Assembly: GCF_002949795.1 (NCBI RefSeq)
Contig: NZ_CP026692.1
Coordinates: 5,626,545 to 5,690,544, forward strand
From: Nostoc sp. 'Lobaria pulmonaria (5183) cyanobiont'
Lineage (GTDB): Bacteria > Cyanobacteriota > Cyanobacteriia > Cyanobacteriales > Nostocaceae
DNA: 64,000 nucleotides
Direction: 5' to 3'
Shown one piece after another: positions 1-9,800 of the stretch; within the stretch, counting starts at the first letter, position 1; every line of letters starts with the position of its first letter. A program made the position numbers and the translations under genes. Under the pieces are notes generated by a model. It made no database searches. It was given only the letters and a program-made list of their open reading frames with translations, and had not been told where the DNA came from.

Positions 1-758
1 CCTGTTCGGCAGCCTGATAAAAATACTAGCTGTGGTATACGAAACCTTAAAGCTGAAGCAATCTCTGATGCGTAAGCAGCGTGGAGTTCGCCAGTTTCAG
101 TTTCTGTAAGAAAAAACGGTCGTTCATCCTTGATAGACGCATGTCCCGTCAGGTGAAACACGTCGAACGGTTCACGATAACGTCCCCAGAGTTTATTTAG
201 TTCTGCAATACAACCACTTTCTTCTACTCGTAAATTAAGAGGAATATCTTTTATTTCTGTCAAAATTTGAGCTTCTTCCTGTTCAAAATCGAGTGGCGGT
301 TCTACATCCTCTGGCGATGTAGCCATGAATAAAATCCGTAAAGGACGTTGCTGGGTATCCTCTGAATCTTGAACAGAACGATCAACCCAACGTATTGGTA
401 CAACAACTGGATTAACACGTTCTATTAAAAATTGCTCTCCATTATGCAACGTCTCCCAAGGCAGATGCCCTAATCGTTCACGCACATCTAGCGCCAGAAT
501 TAACCCTTCCTCTGTGCAATTATTAATTGCTCGACTTAGCCACCTGCCAGTTCCATCCAACCAACAAAATAATTGATACCCAATTCCTTTTAAATCAGGC
601 ATCAGCATGTAGTAACTACCTTTTGCCCTCTGAATTAAGTTTTCAATTGACGATACATCAAGCTGTTGTGTTTCATATCTTGCTGGATATCCCACTGCAT
701 AACGCAATTCTACAAAGTGTTTTTCAAGCGGTACTAATTTGATGTAAAGCGTCTGCAC
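1..758 (-). CDS. CHAT-domain protease (caspase-like), 3' end cut by window edge
   Basis: Reading frame of at least 252 residues that runs off the left edge. CHAT domains are caspase-like cysteine peptidases used as effectors in bacterial conflict and signalling systems. The catalytic pair is visible: His206 in FHLTGHAS and Cys250 in FLSGCRT, the last complete residues before the edge. The first 100 residues do not match anything I can name. The start is GTG at 758-756; the nearby ATG at 760 is out of frame and hits a stop after eight codons. A GGAGAG Shine-Dalgarno lies about 6 bases upstream, inside the end of the preceding gene. The stop of that gene (760-762) is one base away, so the two are very likely co-translated. 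Additional domains may lie beyond the edge. Confidence 0.85.
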   Translation of the reverse strand, partial: MQTLYIKLVPLEKHFVELRYAVGYPARYETQQLDVSSIENLIQRAKGSYYMLMPDLKGIGYQLFCWLDGTGRWLSRAINNCTEEGLILALDVRERLGHLPWETLHNGEQFLIERVNPVVVPIRWVDRSVQDSEDTQQRPLRILFMATSPEDVEPPLDFEQEEAQILTEIKDIPLNLRVEESGCIAELNKLWGRYREPFDVFHLTGHASIKDERPFFLTETETGELHAAYASEIASALRFRIPQLVFLSGCRT

Positions 759-759
759 A

Positions 760-1086
760 TTAACTCTCCAACTCTTCTAACACTGCACAGATGTCTTCAA
801 TAGTGGCATTCTCTAAGACAACTCGCACATCATCACCTACAAGTACTACATCAAACTTCTTATTAGATCGTTTGTGTTCCTGATACCATTTACGGATTTG
901 TTCTGCGACTGCGACTGTACCTCCTACAATCCCGATCACAGTGCCTATCACTGCCAATGTACCTTCTTTGGTAGTCACAGAATTTGATGCTATCTCCCAA
1001 CTACCCTGTAGACCAGTGGTTTCAAACAGTTTTTCAGCGGCAATATCAGTTTCTTCACCTTCAAGAGAAAGCTTTACCTCTACCAT
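760..1086 (-). CDS. Small EACC1-like effector-associated protein
   Basis: 108 residues. The layout is an N-terminal strand (VEVKLSLEG), a short helix, a glycine-rich hydrophobic helix at about residues 42-63 (TLAVIGTVIGIVGGTVAVAE), a basic helix ending in IRKWYQEHKRS, then FDVVLVGDDVRVVLENATIEDICAVLEEL. This matches my recollection of EACC1 (effector-associated constant component 1), a small protein found next to CHAT, trypsin-like or other effectors in NTP-dependent conflict systems. The adjacent CHAT gene one base downstream supports the call. The family role is thought to be effector tethering or regulation; the exact function is unknown. It could be another small membrane-associated adaptor, but the order of strand, Gly-rich helix and C-terminal strand-helix fits well. 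Confidence 0.6.
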   Translation of the reverse strand: MVEVKLSLEGEETDIAAEKLFETTGLQGSWEIASNSVTTKEGTLAVIGTVIGIVGGTVAVAEQIRKWYQEHKRSNKKFDVVLVGDDVRVVLENATIEDICAVLEELES

Positions 1087-1479
1087 ATATTAATTGAGTA
1101 ACTATAAATACAAGTATACTACTCATTTTTTTTACAAGACACTACAAGCTATAGAATTATGCTTTAAATAGGGTATTTTGCTCAACTTTTTGGGATATTT
1201 TTTTATAAAATAAAATTTCATAGAAACCTGAGATTTGATTACATATAAATATATAGTGACTTTTTTAAAAACATCGTTCTTCTCCAAATTTAAAAGTCAA
1301 ACAGTTGAAATTATTAACAAAATTTAATATAGTTTTATCCTAAGTTTATCCTAAATTTGAATTGTATCAATTGCTCTATAAATTTTTAATCAAAACTTCA
1401 GTACCATCTCAGTTAAAGAAAGGATACTCCAGATAGCAAATTAACTGAACTAAAATGCAGATATGCACAGGATGATATT
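1087..1479. other. AT-rich intergenic region
   Basis: About 390 bases of AT-rich sequence between the divergently placed EACC1-like gene and a glucosidase relic. I see no ORF, hairpin or repeat that I can support. It presumably holds the promoter of the EACC1-CHAT pair. Confidence 0.5.
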
Positions 1480-2153
1480 ATGACAAATCTAACCCAAGAA
1501 GAAATCAGATTTTTTGGACTTTATGGCATTCGGGCACTTTCGAGATTTCATGCTGAAAATCCCTATATTTTTGATGTCAATGGTTCGCAATTTCAAGTCG
1601 ATTATGAACTGACTGAATCTAGCAGTGGTTTATTTGGTGGTAATTCTAACTGGCGTGACCCCGTTTGGTTTCCGGTGAATTTCATCCTAATTCAATCTCT
1701 GCAAAAGTTTCATTATTATCTAGGAGACGATTTCAAGTGGAATATCCAACAGGTTATGGTCAAATGATGACACTTTGGGAAGTTGCATCAGAATTATCTC
1801 AGCAGTTAACCAGAATTTTCTTGTGAAATGCCTCTGGTAAACGTCCTGTTTGTGGTGGAATGCAAAAGTTTCAAAACGATCCATACTGGCAAAATCTGAT
1901 TTTATTTTATGAATATTTTCATGGTGATAATAGAGCCGGAATTGGCGCTAGTCATCAAACTGGCTGGACAGGTTTAATTGCCAAATTAATCTAGCAATTT
2001 GGTGAATATGAAACATGGCATCAAGAACTAGAAATAGAGAAGGATAAAGACGCGAGCGCTTTAACATAGCAACATCCAAATCTGATTCTCTCTCGCTTTC
2101 ATGAAAAAGGTTTGTTGTTACTATCCCGCCTCGTAATCAATTTCGATGATTAA
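1480..2153 (+). pseudogene. C-terminal relic of a GH63-like glucosidase
   Basis: The first frame (1480-1767) gives FFGLYGIRALSRFH, then GLFGGNSNWRDPVWFPVNF. The second frame continues with VEYPTGYGQMMTLWEVASE, FYEYFHGDNRAGIGASHQ and TGWTGLIAKLI. Together these are the conserved C-terminal block of the large (about 880-residue) MGH1-like/GH63 alpha-glucosidases of cyanobacteria. A one-base loss near 1733-1737 breaks the frame, and in-frame stops follow at 1824, 1992 and 2067. The N-terminal two thirds is absent. The first 95 codons remain open but cannot make an enzyme. The functional copy, if any, lies outside this window. Confidence 0.75.
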
Positions 2154-2426
2154 AAATCTTAAGGTAATTCTCAGCAGAAATTAATTTAATTGCTAGTAAA
2201 TGCATTTAGATTATTATTAGACAATAATTTGCAGATTTAAGATGGCAATTAAATCAAAATATTTAGCAATCTTTTGGGAATGGCTGCACTTTTCACTGTA
2301 GGTATGCAACAGAGGTAAGTTCAAATCTGCTATAACTAAAGATGTAGCGGTTAACAGTAACTTTACATTTAGCAGTCTAATTTTATTTTTCAAGCCTTAT
2401 TAAACACCTAAAACGCAACCGAAACA

Positions 2427-3860
2427 GTGAAGCAAATCAGAAAAGTTGGGATAAATATAGATCCATTTTCCTTACAATCACGCCTCACGGTTGGTATTGC
2501 ATCATTTTCAGCTTTGGTATTAGGTAGCCTCGCTACATGGACTAGTTGGAAAATGCAGCAAATTTTAGTTGATAGTCATAAATATAATATAGAACAAATT
2601 GCCAAGCGCTTGCCGCAAGATGTGCAAATTTATAGTGAAATGATGGAACCTGAAACTGGGTTGCAAAAGGCTATTAATAATTTGGCAAATACCAACATAT
2701 TATTATGGCTAAAAAGTCCCGATCATAAAATTTTAGCAAAATCTACTACTTTGGATTTATTATCTGATACTACGGTAGCTGAATTAATGACCCTGACTAA
2801 GATGCCGATTAAACCACAAGTTTACAAAGTGAACCAAAGCTACTTTGTTTTGTGTGGTAGTTCTGTGCGAGTACAGGGTAAGTTACTCGGTGAGTTATTT
2901 GTAGTCAAGGATATTACCCACGAACAGAGAATGTTTGTAGTAATGGTGCAGAGTTTAGGTATTACTAGTGTTTTGGCAATTCTTGTTTTAACTGCTGCGA
3001 TCGCATTTTATATTAAGCGTTCTCTGCAACCTCTGCGCCAGCTAAATCAAATGGCTTCTGTGATTTCTGCTGAAGACTTAGGACAAGCGCAGCTATATCT
3101 TGATAATGCACCCAGTGAAGTTAAAGAATTAGCTCAAACTTTAACCATGCTGTTATCGCGCCTTTCCCAATCATGGGAGCAAGAGCGAGAATTTGTGAGT
3201 AATGTTTCTCACGAATTACGCACACCTTTAACGATTGTACATGGTTATTTGCAGAGCGTCTTGCGAAGGCAGAATAACTTAACTCAAACTCAACAAGAAG
3301 CTTTAGAAACTGCGGCATCAGAAGCTGAACGCACTATCCGTCTGCTACAAGATTTACTTGATCTAGCACGTGCAGATAGTGGTTATTTATACTTTCAAAT
3401 GAAATCTTATGTGCTGAATGACTTGGTTGAAGAAGTGGTCTTGATGGCAAAAAAATATAGCGATCGCCCAATTACAATCGAGTCAGAAATTTATCCAATT
3501 GAAATCAAAGCAGATTATAGCCGCTTTAAACAAGTGTTACTAAATTTAATTGATAATGCCATTAAGTATTCTGATGCTGACACACCCATAATTTTTAAGT
3601 TAGATCGGCTTCAAGAACGGGCTATTATTCAAGTTTGTGACAAAGGTTATGGCATTCCTTTGCAACAGCAAGCACGCATATTTGAGAGATTTTATCGTGT
3701 AGATGAATCTCGCTCTCATACTACTGGGGGTTGTGGTTTGGGTTTATCGATTGTTAAGACACTTGTAGAAGGTATGGGAGGTAGTATAAGTGTGGAATCA
3801 AAGTTAGGAGAAGGGAGTATGTTTACAATTAGTTTACCTACATATAATAGCTCTATCTAA
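2427..3860 (+). CDS. Membrane sensor histidine kinase
   Basis: 477 residues with a GTG start. The first membrane segment is at about residues 22-45, an extracytoplasmic sensor region of about 125 residues follows, and the second membrane segment is at about 172-196. Then come HAMP, HisKA with the phospho-acceptor His262 in VSHELRTPL, and HATPase_c with N box (LLNLIDNAIKYS), G1 (DKGYGIP) and G2 (GCGLGLSIV). It autophosphorylates and presumably passes phosphate to the OmpR-type regulator 395 bases downstream. The gap between the two genes contains the relic of another kinase, so the present pairing may be secondary. The sensed signal cannot be read from the sequence. Confidence 0.93.
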   Translation: MKQIRKVGINIDPFSLQSRLTVGIASFSALVLGSLATWTSWKMQQILVDSHKYNIEQIAKRLPQDVQIYSEMMEPETGLQKAINNLANTNILLWLKSPDHKILAKSTTLDLLSDTTVAELMTLTKMPIKPQVYKVNQSYFVLCGSSVRVQGKLLGELFVVKDITHEQRMFVVMVQSLGITSVLAILVLTAAIAFYIKRSLQPLRQLNQMASVISAEDLGQAQLYLDNAPSEVKELAQTLTMLLSRLSQSWEQEREFVSNVSHELRTPLTIVHGYLQSVLRRQNNLTQTQQEALETAASEAERTIRLLQDLLDLARADSGYLYFQMKSYVLNDLVEEVVLMAKKYSDRPITIESEIYPIEIKADYSRFKQVLLNLIDNAIKYSDADTPIIFKLDRLQERAIIQVCDKGYGIPLQQQARIFERFYRVDESRSHTTGGCGLGLSIVKTLVEGMGGSISVESKLGEGSMFTISLPTYNSSI

Positions 3861-4058
3861 TTTGTAAAAATTGCAAGACTTAGATCCCCAGTTTCTTGAT
3901 TTGATTGCAGATATAGTACAGATGACAGATAAATTTGGTATTGCCGAATTCCAGGATGAAAATAATTTTGCGTGATTTCAAAACCTTTGTAGATACTTTG
4001 CAATGCAAGATTTCTACACCAAGATTCCTACATCTAATCAGCAATGCCAGAAATTTAA

Positions 4059-4259
4059 GCATCGGGTAATCTATTTGGAAGTCACCCCGTTTCCTGTGAG
4101 AATAAAGGCAGCCCTCGTTTAACTGGCAAAGTAGGTTTGGGTTTATCGATTGTGAAACACCTAATTGAAGGTATAGGAGGCAAAATTGCCATCCTTTCAA
4201 AGCCAGGTTATGGTAGCATTTTTATTCTCACATTACCTGCTTTAGGAGCAAAAATATGA
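4059..4259 (+). pseudogene. Decayed histidine-kinase C-terminus overlapping the regulator start
   Basis: Open in one frame after a stop at 4056-4058, reading SPRLTGKVGLGLSIVKHLIE followed by GIGGKIAILSKPGYGSIFIL and TLPALGAKI. This is the G2 region and C-terminal strands of a HATPase_c domain. The stop TGA at 4257-4259 overlaps the ATG of the response regulator (ATGA), the coupling seen in intact kinase-regulator operons. Upstream, 3960-4058 contains a possible eroded N box (FLHLISNARNLS) in the neighbouring frame. It is too short to function and is related to, but not identical with, the end of the intact kinase just before it. Confidence 0.75.
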
Positions 4260-4930
4260 CAGCACATATCCTTTTGGTGGAAGATGAAGTCAAACTGGCG
4301 CGATTTGTCGAATTAGAACTTAATAGCGAAGGATACCGGGTAAGTGTCGCCCATGATGGCATCGCAGGCTTGACTCTGGCGCGAGACTCATCACCAGATT
4401 TAGCGATTCTGGATTGGATGCTTCCAGGGTTGACGGGTTTGGAAATTTGTCGACGTTTGCGAACAACAGGTAGTACACTACCAGTGATTTTGTTGACAGC
4501 AAAAGATCAAGTCAGCGATCGCGTGGCAGGATTAGATGCAGGAGCTGATGATTATGTAGTTAAGCCCTTCAGCATTGAGGAACTATTAGCTAGAATTCGC
4601 GCTCATCTCCGCCGCACGCAAGAAACAGACGAGGATTTGTTGCAATTTGAAGATTTAAGCTTAAATCGGCGCACCCGTGAAGTATTTCGAGAGAAACGAA
4701 GCATTCAGTTAACAGCAAAAGAATTTGATTTATTAGAATATCTCCTTTCACATCCACGTCAAGTATTTACTAGAGATCAAATTTTAGAGAAAGTTTGGGG
4801 TTACGATTTCATGGGTGATTCTAATATTATTGAGGTTTATATTCGTTACTTGCGACTCAAGTTGGAAGAAAATAATGAAAGACGTTTGATTCATACAGTC
4901 CGTGGTGTAGGCTATGCACTACGGGAGTAA
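4256..4930 (+). CDS. OmpR-family response regulator
   Basis: 224 residues. The receiver domain occupies about residues 1-115 with phospho-acceptor Asp53 in LAILDWMLPG, conserved acidic residues in LLVEDE, and Lys in VVKPFS. The winged-helix trans_reg_C DNA-binding domain is at about 127-222 (AKEFDLLEYLLSHPRQVFTR ... HTVRGVGYALRE). It is a transcription factor activated by phosphorylation, most likely by the kinase at 2427. The ATG overlaps the stop of a kinase relic. Its regulon cannot be inferred. Confidence 0.95.
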   Translation: MTAHILLVEDEVKLARFVELELNSEGYRVSVAHDGIAGLTLARDSSPDLAILDWMLPGLTGLEICRRLRTTGSTLPVILLTAKDQVSDRVAGLDAGADDYVVKPFSIEELLARIRAHLRRTQETDEDLLQFEDLSLNRRTREVFREKRSIQLTAKEFDLLEYLLSHPRQVFTRDQILEKVWGYDFMGDSNIIEVYIRYLRLKLEENNERRLIHTVRGVGYALRE

Positions 4931-4986
4931 TTGTAATGACTTGGTGATTTAAAGAAAAAGCAACATATTGAAGATCAAAGAAAATT

Positions 4987-5199
4987 ATGAAGAAAAAATG
5001 GGCTGTTAAACGATTGACAATAAATCTCACAACCGAGGAAATGAAGAAACTTGAACACTACTGTACTCTCACAGGAAGACCAGCAACAGATGTAATTCGA
5101 GAATTGCTCCGAAGTCTTGAGGTTGACAATGCTGAAAACTTTGAGATGGGAATAGCAGACTCAACAATCACTGTTGGCAGTTGCTCAAAATCACACTAA
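4987..5199 (+). CDS. Ribbon-helix-helix (CopG/Arc-like) DNA-binding protein
   Basis: 70 residues. The N-terminal half (KRLTINLTTEEMKKLEHYCT, then GRPATDVIRELLRSL) has the strand followed by two helices typical of ribbon-helix-helix repressors, with alternating residues on the strand for DNA contact. Such proteins are often antitoxins or small regulators. No toxin gene is adjacent. The C-terminal 25 residues show no known domain. It lies 56 bases after the response regulator and could be co-transcribed. Confidence 0.65.
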   Translation: MKKKWAVKRLTINLTTEEMKKLEHYCTLTGRPATDVIRELLRSLEVDNAENFEMGIADSTITVGSCSKSH

Positions 5200-5246
5200 C
5201 TATCGACTCGAATATAGCGTTTCATAATCAGAATGAGGTACAACTT

Positions 5247-5294
5247 AACCTCACCCCCAACCTCTTGATAAAAAGAGGGGTTGGGGGTGAGGTT
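5247..5294. repeat. Imperfect palindrome, CACCCCCAACC-type repeat
   Basis: The two arms (AACCTCACCCCCAACC... and ...GGTTGGGGGTGAGGTT) form a stem of about 20 bp with a 2-base bulge and a short A-rich loop. It is the same sequence family as the core of the MITE copies at 22982 and 51291. It lies downstream of the RHH gene and could act as a terminator, although the T-run is only TTTT. Confidence 0.7.
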
Positions 5295-5481
5295 TTAATA
5301 TGTACTTCATGCATCTGGGAACTTCTATATCCTGCCAAATTAACGTTTTTATGCCTTTTGCCTTTCCTATGTTTTAACAAGCATCGATTATGGGCATCAT
5401 AATCCCAGTCCGAATACATCAGCTAGCAGCCAGAAAATTATTTGGCAGCCAGTTTTTCATTTACAAATATAGTATCAACCG

Positions 5482-6795
5482 ATGGTATATATTTTTAGAC
5501 CTTATCTCTTTGTTTCTCGATATAGTTTGTACACTGTATTTCTTTTAGGATGCCTACAGATTCATTTGGGAGTAATCTGTAGCGTAGGTATTTGGATATT
5601 ATCAGCAGCTAAGTTACAAGCAGCCCAAGCACATCAAACCTGGAAATCACCCTCAGGATTGACTGAGCAAGTCACCACAGTTAATCCTGAGTCAGCAGAG
5701 CAATTCTCAAAACCACTCCCCTATCAGTTAGAGCCAACACCTATTTTGATGGCGGCACCCGAAAACTTCAATCCTGATTTGCGATTACCGCCACCGCTAC
5801 CCGAACCACCGCAGCAAAATTCTAGTCCGCCACCGCTACCCGAACCACCACAGCAGAATTCTAGTCCACCAACAACTTCCACCAAACCAAAAACGTCGGA
5901 TGCAGTTTTGGAAAGTATTGATACGGACTATCACTATGAGACAGACAACTTTGGCCAAACTAATTTTTTCCTTGAGCCAACAGTTCAGTTTCGATTGAGA
6001 AATGGCAATAAAATCTTTTTCAAGACAGGTTTTAACTTCTTTGAGCAACGCGGTGTTGAATCAGTAACCAATTTTCCCTTGCAAGTTGGATGGCAAGGAA
6101 AAATTGGACAAGCGACTCTACAAACAGCAGCTGGAGTCGATGTGTTCAATCGTTTACCCACAGCTCTCAATCTCAATGCTAAGGTGGAGGCTCCCATTTC
6201 GCCGCCGCGAGTTTCGTCATCAGGTCGATTGCTATCGGTAGTAGTACTATCAGGGAATTTAGAACAAGGGCCTTATAAATCAAATGCTCGAACTTTAGAC
6301 AATCAAATTACTGCTTGGCGATTTGGGCCTGATTTATACTGGCAGATTGACCGTGACACCAGCTTGTTTTCCTCATTGCGTTTGGGTAGTTACAACGATG
6401 GTAATTCCGATGTGCAGTCTTTTAGTAGATTAGAGCGCAAGTTCGGACAATTTTCTTTGGCAGCTAACTTATTTACTTGGAGTTACGATCGCGATTTAGA
6501 ACGCACAAGTGGCTATTTTTCTCCACCAGATTTCCTAGTTTACAACGGTGAGGTGGCTTGGGAGGGAGATATTACTAATTTCTTACGCTGTCGCCTTGCT
6601 GCCAATTTAGGACGGCAGCGACTTAAAGGAGAATTTGACAACGCCAATACCTATCAAACGCGCTGTACAGTAAAACTGTCGCCCAGTATAGAAGCAGACT
6701 TGGGCTATAGCTTTAGTAATGTCCGAAATCAAGAAACTGGCACAAGTGCTTACGGTGGTAATTCCTTCACAGGACAGTTACGGGTCAAATTTTAG
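5482..6795 (+). CDS. Probable outer-membrane beta-barrel protein with proline-rich linker
   Basis: 437 residues. An N-terminal hydrophobic segment (about residues 12-45) is a long signal sequence or anchor. A proline-rich linker follows, with two copies of the 13-residue unit PPPLPEPPQQNSS (39-bp repeat, 5788-5865). The remaining 290 residues alternate polar and hydrophobic positions with many aromatic ends (FFLEPTVQFRLRNGNKIFFK, FSLAANLFTWSYDRDL) and end in GQLRVKF, whose terminal Phe is typical of barrel proteins assembled by BamA. I do not recognise a named family. It lies 79 bases before the hybrid kinase and may share its transcript. Confidence 0.6.
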   Translation: MVYIFRPYLFVSRYSLYTVFLLGCLQIHLGVICSVGIWILSAAKLQAAQAHQTWKSPSGLTEQVTTVNPESAEQFSKPLPYQLEPTPILMAAPENFNPDLRLPPPLPEPPQQNSSPPPLPEPPQQNSSPPTTSTKPKTSDAVLESIDTDYHYETDNFGQTNFFLEPTVQFRLRNGNKIFFKTGFNFFEQRGVESVTNFPLQVGWQGKIGQATLQTAAGVDVFNRLPTALNLNAKVEAPISPPRVSSSGRLLSVVVLSGNLEQGPYKSNARTLDNQITAWRFGPDLYWQIDRDTSLFSSLRLGSYNDGNSDVQSFSRLERKFGQFSLAANLFTWSYDRDLERTSGYFSPPDFLVYNGEVAWEGDITNFLRCRLAANLGRQRLKGEFDNANTYQTRCTVKLSPSIEADLGYSFSNVRNQETGTSAYGGNSFTGQLRVKF

Positions 6796-6874
6796 AAGGC
6801 AGGAGGCAAAAGGTAAACCCTATAAATAATTTAAAATTCAAAATCTAAAATCCAAAATGGTATAAGGCTGAAGA

Positions 6875-9800
6875 ATGAAAGCACCATTACCTGATAACGA
6901 AATACAGCGAATCGAATCTCTTTTGCAGTATAAAATACTCGACACTCGGTCGGAAGTTGCTTTTGACGACCTCACCCGTTTAGCCTCATATATTTGTGAA
7001 ACTCCCATTGCCTTAATCAGTTTAATTGATAGCGATCGCCAATGGTTCAAGTCAAAAGTTGGTTTGGATGCCCTAGAAACACCGCGAGATGTGGCATTCT
7101 GTGCCCATGCTATTCTGCAACCTGAAGTTTTTGTTGTGCCTGATGCCACAGTTGACGAAAGGTTTGCGACAAACCCGTTTGTCACCTCTGACCCGAATGT
7201 TCGATTTTATGCTGGTGTACCGCTGACGAACCCTGAAGGATATGCACTAGGAACACTTTGTGTAATTGACCATGTACCAAGAAACCTTTCTCCCGAACAA
7301 TTGGAAGCATTACAAATTCTCGGTCGCCACGTAATAAAACAACTAGAAATGCGGCGCACTTTAGCAAGTTTAGTATTAGCGAGTGATACACGCAAACAGA
7401 CGCAGAAGCGACGCAAACAATTTTTTCAAAAAGTAGCTGGAGGGTTTGGGTTAGCATCAGTAATTTTAGTTTTAATTGGCGTGATTTCTTATCACAACAC
7501 ACGCATATTGATTGATAATAATAATCAGGTACAAAAAACTCAAGAGAAAATTAATAAACTAGAAGAATTACTGTCCGATATGAAGGATGCTGAGACTGGA
7601 CAACGCGGTTATATCCTCACTGGACAAGAAACTTATCTGGAACCTTATCAAGCAGTAGTTGGAAACATCGATCGCAAAATTGTCGAACTGAGAGATTTAA
7701 TCACAGATCAATCTAACCAACAAAAGCAGTTTGCAACCCTTGAATCTCTGATAGCTGCAAAACTTGCCATACTCAAGCAGACTATAAACCTGCGTCAAAA
7801 TCAGGGATTCGACGCAGCGTTGCAGTTAATCCAGACAAACAAAGGAAAACATCTCATGGATGATATTCGTAAGATCGTCCATGAGATAGAGAATCAGGAT
7901 AAAAGGTTGCTCCAACAGCAGTCACAAGCTGCAAAAGCCAGTGCTAACACCACGCTTTTGACACTGGCGATCGCTATTTTTCTAAGTTTTCTGATTCTGG
8001 CTATAGTCTACTATTTAATTTCTCGTGAGGTAAAAGAGCGTAAATTAACAGAGGAGACACTGAACCAAGAACGCAACTTTATCTCAGCAGTCCTTGATAC
8101 AGCCAGCGCTTTGGTAATAGTTATTGACACACAAGGACAAATCGTTCGCTTCAATCAAGCTTGTGAACAAATAACTGGTTACTCATTTGATGAGGTGAGA
8201 GGAAGGCATTTCTGGAACCTGTTTTTACTTCCTGAACAGGTAGAGCAAGTTAAGGCAGTTTTTGAGCAGTTGCGAATTGGTGAAGGGCCCAATGAGTACG
8301 AAAACTATTGGGTAGCTAAGGATGGCAGTCGGCGGCTGATTACCTGGACTAACACTACCTTGCAAGACCATAAGGGCTACGTTGAATACATTGTCGCCAC
8401 AGGTATCGATATCACCGATGCCTTCGAGGAACTGCGCTTACGCAAACGAGCTGAACAACATCTCAAAGCTGAGTATTCTACAACCCGCGTCTTGGCAGAG
8501 TCAACTACAATCAACGAAGCCATGCCCCAAATCCTGCAAGGAATCTGCGAAAGTTTGGGATGGGATTTAAGTGAATTTTGGATGCTAGATCCGCGATCAA
8601 ATCTACTGTCTTTGCTAAATTCATGGTATAAAATCTCTTTCGAGATGCAAGAATTTGATATCCTCAGTCGGCAGATTACGTTTGCACCAGGAATTGGGCT
8701 GCCTGGTCGTGTCTGGACTAGCCTTGAACCTGTTTGGATCGCTGATGTTGCTAAAGATCAAAGTTTCATCCGCTCTCAAATCGCTGCCCAAGCAGAACTG
8801 CACGGAGCTTTCGGTTTTCCGATTCGTAGTGGTAAAAAAGTTATCGGTGTCATTACCTGCTTTAGCCATGAGATCCAGCAAGCTGACCTAGATTTGGCAA
8901 AAGTCATGAATTCGATTGGTGAGCAAGTAGGGCAGTTTATTGAGCGCAAGCAGGCAGAAGAACAACTTCAACGCCAAAACTTGCGATCGCAACTATTTAC
9001 TGAAATCACCCTCAAAATTCGTCAGTCTTTGCAAATCAAAGAAATTTTCCAAATTACTGTCACCGAAGTTCAAAAAATTCTCCATAGCGACCGAGTTTTG
9101 ATTTATCAGCCTTTGGCAGATGGATCTGGAGCCACTGTGGTTGAAGCAGTAATTTCTGGCTGGCTGGCAATTAAAGATAAAGAGCTAGTCGATGCTTACT
9201 TTCAAGCCGAATACATCCAGCAGTACTATCTACAGCAGTACCGTCAAAAACCGAATCTGGGGCTTGCTGACTTAGATATAGTTGAAGTCCAAAAAAACCA
9301 TCTGGAATTACTGCAACAATTTGGAGTCCAATGTAATTTAGTCATACCCATTCTTGTCAAAGAAGAACTTTGCGGTTTACTGATTGTCCATCAGTGCGGC
9401 AGTTTTCGCCAATGGTCTAGCTTTGAAACTCATCTTTTACGGCAAATAGCTGACCAAGTAGGTATTGCCTTAGCCCAAGCCCAAATGTTAGATGCAGAAA
9501 CTCAACAGCGACGAGAACTCGAAATTGCCCGTCACCAAGCTGAATTAGCTTCTCAAACCAAAAGTGCCTTTTTGGCCAACATGAGCCATGAAATTCGGAC
9601 TCCAATGAATGCTGTGTTGGGGATGACAAGCTTAATGTTAGAAACTCCCCTAAACTCCGAGCAGCGGGATTTTATGGAAACAATTCGCATTAGTGGCGAT
9701 GCTCTGTTAAGCCTGATCAACGAAATTTTGGATCTGTCCAAACTAGAGGCTGGGGAAATGGCACTAGAAACTCTAGATTTTGACTTATCTACCTGTGTAG

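Noticed and set aside
527..742. 71-codon plus-strand frame in the CHAT gene
   Set aside because: Lies opposite a well-supported CHAT protease frame with catalytic motifs.
4987..5199. Toxin-antitoxin pair with the RHH protein as antitoxin
   Set aside because: No toxin-like gene follows or precedes; the next gene is an outer-membrane-type protein nearly 300 bases away.
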